NCBI GenBank assembly: GCA_030727085.1
Contig: JANRCF010000068.1
Span: 1,436-21,295, forward strand
Length of the DNA: 19,860 bases
Source of the DNA: Alphaproteobacteria bacterium
GTDB taxonomy: Bacteria > Pseudomonadota > Alphaproteobacteria > Paracaedibacterales > CAIOTO01
Direction: 5' to 3'
Of the stretch, positions 14,428 to 19,860 are shown in pieces. Position numbers and translations under genes: made by a program. Under the pieces are notes generated by a model. It worked only from the letters and a program-made list of their open reading frames with translations, did not search any database and was not told the DNA's origin. Position 1 is the first letter of the stretch. Each line of letters opens with the position of its first letter.

Positions 14428-16452
14428 ATGACCACATCGGTCAATGCAGTTTACAAGGAGCCCGCAATTAAAGCGCCTGAACTAGTTACAAAAGAAAGCA
14501 ATCTGCCAGAAGTCACACTTAAGGCTGTCCTGCTTGGTTTTGTCTTAGCAATGGTGCTATGTGCATCAAATACGTATGTTGCACTTAAAGTGGGCAGAAC
14601 GATTTCCGGCTCTATTCCAGCAGCAGTTCTCTCTATTCTTTTCTTAAGCTTTTGGAAAAAAACGAGTATCCTTGAGCATAACATCGTTCAAACGACAGCA
14701 TCCGCGGGTGAAGTTGTAAGCGCAGGCATCACGTTTACCATTCCAGCACTTGTGATGATTGGTTTTTGGGATCATTTTAATTATTTCGAAGTCCTTTCTG
14801 TTGCTGTCGTTGGTGGCTTTCTCGGCGTAGCCTTTTCAGTACCGCTTCGTCGCAGCATGATTATCGAACAAAAATTGCCTTATCCAGAGGGAATTGCAAC
14901 CGCTGCCGTATTAAAATCGGCCGAAGCATCTTCAAGTGGAAAAGTGCTTGTCTCTGGCGGCGCTTTTGCAGCAGTTGTAAGCTTCTTTCAAGATGGCGCG
15001 CGTTGGTTGACATCAGAAATTCAAGCATGGACAAAGTTTGGCTCTGTTCCCTTTGGAAGTGGCTTTGAACTATCACCTGTTCTTCTCGGTGCAGGCTATA
15101 TTGTCGGTCTTCGTGTTTCCATATCTATGGTTGTCGGTACGATAATCACATGGGGTATCGGTGTTCCTGTATACGCGATGCTCTACGGTGCACCAGAAGC
15201 TGACGCGCAAATGGCAGCATTTGCTATTTGGAAAAAAGTCAAAATGATGGGCGTAGGTGCCATGATTGTTGGCGGTCTTTGGGGCATGATCTCTCTTTCA
15301 AAGATAATGATGGATGCTATTCGTTCATCAATCGATACCTTCAAAGGAAAGGCTGTAGACATGTCATCTCTACCCAGAATTGAACGTGATCTACCAATGA
15401 ACTATGTTGGCACAATGATAGTTATCTTAGCTGTTCCACTTTTGGTCATGTTCTATAACACACTTACTGTGCCACTTGGCTTATCCCTTGGTCATGGACT
15501 TCTGGTGACAGTTGCAGCTGTTGTTGCATCACTTACAATTGCATTTGGCTGTGCAGCGGTTGCCTCTTACCTAACAGGCATCGTTGGCTCGACACTCCTT
15601 CCTGTCTCAGGCATTACGATTTCAGGAATATTGTTGTTTGGCGGCATGTTATTTGCAGTTTTAATGGGACAGGTTGATTTTTCCATAAACTCTGTTCACG
15701 CAGCATCCGTTGCAGGCGCAACAATTTTGTTTGCATCAGTCGTTGCACTTGCAGCATCACTTAGCTGTGACAACATGCAAGACCTTAAAGCAGGATCAAT
15801 AGTTGGCGCAACGCCATGGAAACAGCAATTTATGCTGCTTGTCGGTGTTGTTGGTGGCGCAATCGTTGTAGGCCCAGTGCTTGAGCTATTATTCCAAGCA
15901 TATGGTTTTGGTGATGTTGTACCACGTGCGGGCATGGATTTAACGCATACATTAAAAGCACCACAAGCAACTATGATGGCAACAATGACACAAGGTCTGT
16001 TTGCAGGCGGTGTTGATTGGACGATGATCATGATCGGCGCTGCAATTGGTATTGCTGTGATTATTACTGATCAATCTCTTAAAGCAAAAGGTAGCAAAAA
16101 TACACTGCCAGTGTTAGCAGTTGCCTTTGGTATGTATATGCCAGCGGCATCTATTCTAACATTCCTACTTGGTGGTATCTTGGCACACTACACGACGAAA
16201 AAACGTGAGTCATTGCCGAAAGAACAACAAGAGGCATCTGAACAAAAAGGCATTCTTTATGCATCGGGTGTAATTGCTGGAACCGCTGTGATGGGTGTTT
16301 TAATTGCGATTCCTTTGTCACAAGGGTATAAAATCAGTGAACAATTATTTACACCATTACCTAACATGCTTGTTGAGTTCGCAGGAATTGGTGTCTTTGG
16401 TTGGTTAATGTATAAAATTTATCAATCTGGATCAGAGCGCGTTGAGGCTTAA
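14428..16452 (+). CDS. OPT-family oligopeptide transporter
   Basis: This 674-residue inner-membrane transporter has about 15-16 membrane segments. It belongs to the oligopeptide transporter (OPT) family, whose bacterial members take up peptides or metal-peptide conjugates by proton symport. Family features are the N-terminal ELTLRA-like segment (here PEVTLKAVLLGFVLA), CASNTYVALKVGRTISGSIPAAVLS, QTTASAGEVVSAGITFTIPA, KLPYPEGIATAAVLKS, and the later SCDNMQDLKAGSIVGATPWKQ. The ATG follows GGAG with good spacing. It is followed directly by a terminator. The substrate is unknown; peptide or metal chelate uptake from a host would fit but is inference. Confidence 0.93.
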   Translation: MTTSVNAVYKEPAIKAPELVTKESNLPEVTLKAVLLGFVLAMVLCASNTYVALKVGRTISGSIPAAVLSILFLSFWKKTSILEHNIVQTTASAGEVVSAGITFTIPALVMIGFWDHFNYFEVLSVAVVGGFLGVAFSVPLRRSMIIEQKLPYPEGIATAAVLKSAEASSSGKVLVSGGAFAAVVSFFQDGARWLTSEIQAWTKFGSVPFGSGFELSPVLLGAGYIVGLRVSISMVVGTIITWGIGVPVYAMLYGAPEADAQMAAFAIWKKVKMMGVGAMIVGGLWGMISLSKIMMDAIRSSIDTFKGKAVDMSSLPRIERDLPMNYVGTMIVILAVPLLVMFYNTLTVPLGLSLGHGLLVTVAAVVASLTIAFGCAAVASYLTGIVGSTLLPVSGITISGILLFGGMLFAVLMGQVDFSINSVHAASVAGATILFASVVALAASLSCDNMQDLKAGSIVGATPWKQQFMLLVGVVGGAIVVGPVLELLFQAYGFGDVVPRAGMDLTHTLKAPQATMMATMTQGLFAGGVDWTMIMIGAAIGIAVIITDQSLKAKGSKNTLPVLAVAFGMYMPAASILTFLLGGILAHYTTKKRESLPKEQQEASEQKGILYASGVIAGTAVMGVLIAIPLSQGYKISEQLFTPLPNMLVEFAGIGVFGWLMYKIYQSGSERVEA

Positions 16453-16477
16453 ATCTGTCAAAACAAAACACTAATGC

Positions 16478-16504
16478 AAAAACCCGGTTCACGCCGGGTT
16501 TTTT
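16478..16504. terminator. Bidirectional rho-independent terminator
   Basis: AACCCGG (16481-16487) pairs perfectly with CCGGGTT (16494-16500) over a 6-base loop, and the stem extends with A-T pairs. An A run before and a T run after let it end both the OPT gene and the convergent heptosyltransferase gene, whose stop codon overlaps the T run. Confidence 0.9.
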
Positions 16505-17464
16505 ATACTTCTCGTGAATCCCACTTCTCAACAATTGCCTGCCACACCATTTCTGTCGTCAACCCATCCATGTAGCAAACTTGATTCTTGTGTGAGAAGC
16601 CTGGCGTATTAGCAAGCTCTTCATAAGTCAAAGGAATGCGTAGCACAGTGTGCCCCGCCCCCGTTGCTGGGTATGGACCATAAATTGCATCACGCGAAGG
16701 GCCAAATAAACCAATCACAGGCACATTAAGCGCATAGCTTATATGCATCAAACCCGAATCATTTCCCAGGAACAATGATCCGTGCGATATCAATGCTGCC
16801 ATATCGATAAGTGATAATGCATGTTGTTTTGCTAAGTCTGTACTAAATGTAATACGTTCCGCTGGCAAATCACGGAGCGGCTGTAGCTGTGTGTCTTCTG
16901 ATGGCGCAGCAATGACCAGCACATGCGCATCTGTATACGTTTCACAAAAACGTGCAATCGTCGCGTAAAAACATTCCATCGGCCATTGCTTACCAATCCA
17001 ATTCGCAACAGGCGCGACAACGAATAAAGGTGCATCTGGCAAAAGTGCACGCATGCGTTGCTTGCGTTCGTCTGACACAATAATCCGCGGCACGAGGGAG
17101 CCAGCCCCGCCATCGCCGCAACTTGCGCTACTTTATGGCGTTGGTCATTTGGCGTTTTGCGCCACACATACCGATTCTTTGCATATAAACCATGACTAAT
17201 AGCCGAACCTCTTGTGTCAGCCACCCAATCCCATGATTGCCCAATGGCACGCAGCCATAAGTGGAACCAATGCAGGGATGCTTTCTTCTTAGGAAACAAG
17301 ATAATCTCATCACATGCAGGATCATCATGAAACAATGATGATACAAGTGGATCCGCAGCCACCACATAACGCATAGCAGGTGACTGTTTACGAATTCCCT
17401 CAAGCAGCGACAGTGTCATGACTGCGTCGCCAATGCGACTTGATGTGATAAAAAGACCGGGCAT
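16503..17464 (-). pseudogene. ADP-heptose:LPS heptosyltransferase (GT9), one frameshift
   Basis: Glycosyltransferase family 9 enzymes add heptose to the LPS inner core. The N-terminal part starts MPGLFITSSRIGDAVMTLSLL at 17464 and continues in one frame to MAGLAP. The C-terminal part continues in another frame as LVPRIIVSDERK, with the family motifs VANWIGKQWP and NDSGLMHISYALNVPVIGLFGPS. The join is at GGG (17096-17098 on the plus strand): adding one G there restores a single 320-residue protein of normal length. An in-frame ATG at 17495-17497 would give 331 residues. A true pseudogene, or a base-calling or assembly error, are both possible. The C-terminal part alone could start at GTG 17091-17093 but would lack the first Rossmann domain. 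Confidence 0.88.
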
Positions 17465-17546
17465 AATGATATTTCTTTCAATTCTTTCTATCGTCATGGC
17501 TGCTTGTTTACTATGGGTGTTTTATTTCCAACTATGGATATAGTTT

Positions 17547-17588
17547 CCCTCGGGCATGACCCGAGGGGTCCATGTATTTTGTGGATCC
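17547..17588. repeat. Double-hairpin repeat
   Basis: CCCTCGGG-CATGA-CCCGAGGG (17547-17567) is a perfect 8-bp stem. It is followed at once by a second hairpin in which GGTCCA pairs with TGGATCC, with one bulged base. It lies between the YejA-like gene and the heptosyltransferase on the same strand. It lacks a T-run, so it looks more like a dispersed palindromic repeat than a terminator, though it may still affect mRNA ends. Confidence 0.75.
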
Positions 17589-17627
17589 TACGGTTAAACC
17601 ATAAGAAAACTGTAGTAAAAGACGTCC

Positions 17628-19619
17628 CTAAAACAAACGGCTAAACCACGCTCGAACCTTGCAGAAAATACTACATGACTTCTCAGCTGGCTTTTCGTTC
17701 GAAGCATCTTTCTTCGCATCTTTTACTTTTGCGTCAGTATTTGCCCCCACTTTTGGAGACCAACCACGGTTCATGACATTCACATCAAACTTCGTGAGAA
17801 TGGGCGGAATAGCAAGCTTATCTTTCCAATACGCAAAGCGTAATGTGTTGTCATATTGAAATGGAATCTGTAAGCACAAATGCATGACATAACGATCAAG
17901 TGCATGCACGCGCGCTTTTAGCCCCTCAAAATCGGTCGCATGAGCAACTTCTTTTGCAAGCGCCTCGGCAACTGGGTCTTTTAGCCCAATATAGTTACTA
18001 CTACCCTTTATGTCTGCTGTTTTCACACCAAAATAATATGCCTGCTCAGCACCTGGTGATAATGTATTTGCCCAAGTGTGGATAATCATATCAAAATCAG
18101 AATCAACAACGCGTGACTCATAACTATTCGCGTCAAATTTACGCACAACAAGATCAATACCAACTGCTTTTAAGCTTTCGCGGAAAGCAAGTCCAATTTT
18201 TTCAAGTCGATCATCTTTAACCATAATACTGAACTGTACAGGCGTTCCATCTGGCGCAATACGTTTCCCATCTTTTATTGTATAGCCAGCAGCGTCTAAA
18301 ATTTCCCCAGCCTTTTTAAGATTCGCACGTTGATCGCCTGCACCATTGGTGTGAGCAGGTGAAAAAGGTTCAGCCAGCATACGTTCTAAGAGCTTTGGAT
18401 CAATCTTAGACGCATGCTTAAGCAATATATCTTTTTCAAGACCCGAAGCGGCACCTTGGTGTGCGAGCTCTGTATTTGCAAATAAGCTATGTGGAACATT
18501 CATAGTACCATTAAATACCATGCGATTAATCAAGTCGGCGTCAAAGGTCATGATAATAGCACGACGTAATTCAATATCTTGGAATATCGGACGACGCATA
18601 TTCATAATAATTGTTCTAACGGCAACAGGGCGTTCATGGTGAAGATCTTCGCGCACAATATCACCGCGACTCACTGCATCAACATTGTACCCGTTCTTCC
18701 ATTGCTTTGGATCAAGTTCGAAAAAAACATCAAATTCTTTAGCAAGGAACGCTTGGAAATGTGCCGTCGAATTCTTAAAATACTCAATGCGAATTTCATC
18801 AAAATTAAATTGCCCTTTAGCAATTGGCAAATCAGCAGCCCAATAGTTCGGGTTGCGCTTAAAAGAAACAATACGACCTTGCTGAACTTGATCAAGCACG
18901 TAGGGCCCTGTTCCCATAAGCGGCGTCAAACCTGAGTTTGCTAAATCTATTTGATCAAGCTGCTTCTTCGATAAAACGGGCATTGACGCCACGATCATTG
19001 GCAATTCTTTGTCGTAAGCACCACTTTCATCAGGTTTCATTTGAAATTGAATGACGTTCGGTGAGTGAATAACAATCTTAATATTTCCATAAAACTTTTT
19101 ATATCGCGGCGCACCCTTGGCAATCAACGCTTCCATTGTTGCCTTGATATCTTCAGCTGTGACGAAATCGCCATTGTGAAAGCGTGCTTTGGGGTTGATA
19201 TAAACAGTCATATAAGATCTATCATCCGCAAACTCAATTTTCTCAGCCACAAGTGCATACAATGCAAAAGGCTCCGCTGGTGATCGCACCATAAGAGTTT
19301 CAAGCGTGAGACCTATGCCTTGCGCCGCAATCCCTTTAACGATTTTGTCATTCACCGTATCAAATGTGCCAACCATTGCAAGGCGGAACACACCACCTTT
19401 AGGCGCGTCTGGATTCACAAGTTTTGCGTGTTCAAACGTTGGCTTACCAAAGCGTGAAATTGCCATAACTGCTTTGTCTGGATTTGGCGCAGGAAGTGCT
19501 GGCAAAGCTTTTTCTGCTGTAGCAGCGGCTGCGGAGGAAGCCGTCGGAGCAGATGATGTTGCAAATGCTACACTTATAAGTGATGCCATGACAAAAGCAA
19601 ATGAGATGTTTCTTACCAT
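17628..19619 (-). CDS. yejA: YejA-like ABC transporter peptide-binding protein (SBP family 5)
   Basis: This 663-residue periplasmic solute-binding protein has an N-terminal Sec signal peptide (about 1-20, ending VAFA) and then an Ala/Ser/Pro-rich linker to about residue 48. HAKLVNPDAPKGGVFRLA marks the YejA/OppA-like N-terminal lobe. MGTGPYVLDQVQQGRIVSFKRNPNYWAADLP is the usual central segment, and RRAIIMTFDADLINRMVFNGT and LKAVGIDLVVRKFD lie further on. YejA with YejBEF imports microcin C-like peptides and protects against antimicrobial peptides in some bacteria. No permease or ATPase genes adjoin it here. The last 20 residues are basic with two Cys (KSCSIFCKVRAWFSRLF), an unusual tail. No clear ribosome binding site precedes the ATG. 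Confidence 0.88.
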   Translation of the reverse strand: MVRNISFAFVMASLISVAFATSSAPTASSAAAATAEKALPALPAPNPDKAVMAISRFGKPTFEHAKLVNPDAPKGGVFRLAMVGTFDTVNDKIVKGIAAQGIGLTLETLMVRSPAEPFALYALVAEKIEFADDRSYMTVYINPKARFHNGDFVTAEDIKATMEALIAKGAPRYKKFYGNIKIVIHSPNVIQFQMKPDESGAYDKELPMIVASMPVLSKKQLDQIDLANSGLTPLMGTGPYVLDQVQQGRIVSFKRNPNYWAADLPIAKGQFNFDEIRIEYFKNSTAHFQAFLAKEFDVFFELDPKQWKNGYNVDAVSRGDIVREDLHHERPVAVRTIIMNMRRPIFQDIELRRAIIMTFDADLINRMVFNGTMNVPHSLFANTELAHQGAASGLEKDILLKHASKIDPKLLERMLAEPFSPAHTNGAGDQRANLKKAGEILDAAGYTIKDGKRIAPDGTPVQFSIMVKDDRLEKIGLAFRESLKAVGIDLVVRKFDANSYESRVVDSDFDMIIHTWANTLSPGAEQAYYFGVKTADIKGSSNYIGLKDPVAEALAKEVAHATDFEGLKARVHALDRYVMHLCLQIPFQYDNTLRFAYWKDKLAIPPILTKFDVNVMNRGWSPKVGANTDAKVKDAKKDASNEKPAEKSCSIFCKVRAWFSRLF

Positions 19620-19725
19620 TATTATTGAGACCGTTAGTATTGAGTTCTGATCTAGTTTTAAATCAATGGGTTAGGCGCCGCAATAGAAATGTAAGACCGA
19701 CGTTTATATGCGCGATTTTAGATAG

Positions 19726-19754
19726 AAAAAACCTCCCGTATTTAAGGCGAGAGG
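19726..19754 (-). terminator. Rho-independent terminator of the right-edge gene
   Basis: On the minus strand CCTCTCG pairs with CGGGAGG (one T-G pair) around a 9-base loop and runs into six T. It lies about 30 bases after the stop of the partial gene at the right edge. Confidence 0.8.
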
Positions 19755-19783
19755 CTTTAATTTTCAACAACTTAAAAACAAAT

Positions 19784-19860
19784 TTATCTAGCAGGACGAC
19801 GATCATCAAGCCATGCTTTAATCTTAGCCATTCGTGTCGCTGGACGTTGATTCTCAGCAT
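19784..19860 (-). CDS. C-terminal end of an unidentified protein (partial)
   Basis: Reading in from the right edge on the minus strand, one frame ends with NQRPATRMAKIKAWLDDRRPAR and TAA. A terminator follows 30 bases later, which supports this frame as the real end of a gene. Only 24 residues are visible, so no family can be named. A competing frame on this strand that starts with ATG at the window edge runs through the terminator and is judged spurious. Confidence 0.5.
   Translation of the reverse strand, partial: AENQRPATRMAKIKAWLDDRRPAR

Noticed and set aside
16832..17093. Alternative reading frame continuing the heptosyltransferase N-terminal part past the frameshift.
   Set aside because: After MAGLAP it loses all family similarity, while the other frame carries the GT9 motifs; it is the out-of-frame tail.
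19663..19860. Minus-strand 65-codon frame at the right edge.
   Set aside because: It runs through the clear terminator at 19726-19754; the frame ending at 19784 fits gene-then-terminator order better.

Overview
This window reads as chromosomal core sequence from an AT-rich alphaproteobacterium. The evidence is an F0 ATP synthase cluster with a b' subunit and no F1 genes beside it, an LdtR-type MarR regulator, an alphaproteobacterial family-4-like uracil-DNA glycosylase, LpxI, a YejA-like binding protein, and several intergenic palindromic repeats of the kind common in Rickettsiales and Holosporales. A host-associated, Holosporales-like organism fits best, but that is inference. No rRNA, tRNA, CRISPR array, transposase or phage gene was seen.

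Left part (1-4167): a plus-strand gene encodes a predicted secreted protein made almost wholly of 35-40-residue helical repeats. A shared terminator separates it from a convergent, translationally coupled carboxylesterase-mdh pair. An exact 40-bp direct repeat lies at 9-48 and again at 3134-3173, bracketing this block. Next comes about 1 kb of poorly coding, AT-rich DNA with two small, uncertain ORFs.

Middle left (4168-8572, all minus strand): uracil-DNA glycosylase, atpF, atpF', atpE and atpB, then a CPBP-type intramembrane protease and hfq. Transcription runs right to left: hfq with its own terminator, the protease, then the F0 operon from an extended -10 promoter. The glycosylase probably has its own promoter inside the end of atpF.

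Middle right (8821-16452, mostly plus strand): sodB is coupled by a TAATG overlap to a degenerate prepilin-peptidase-like membrane protein. Then come pgk, a bolA homologue with an unusual insertion, a minus-strand ldtR-like regulator, an RluA-family pseudouridine synthase, lpxI and an OPT-family transporter. Three gaps between these genes hold palindromic repeats.

Right end (16453-19860, minus strand): an ADP-heptose LPS heptosyltransferase gene broken by one frameshift, a double-hairpin repeat, a YejA-like peptide-binding protein, and the last codons of an unidentified gene with its terminator.

Functionally the window combines central metabolism (mdh, pgk), energy conversion (F0), envelope lipid A/LPS synthesis (lpxI, heptosyltransferase, ldtR), peptide uptake (OPT, YejA-like), oxidative stress and iron handling (sodB, bolA), and RNA/DNA maintenance (hfq, pseudouridine synthase, glycosylase). 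The least familiar element is the repeat protein at 227-1384.
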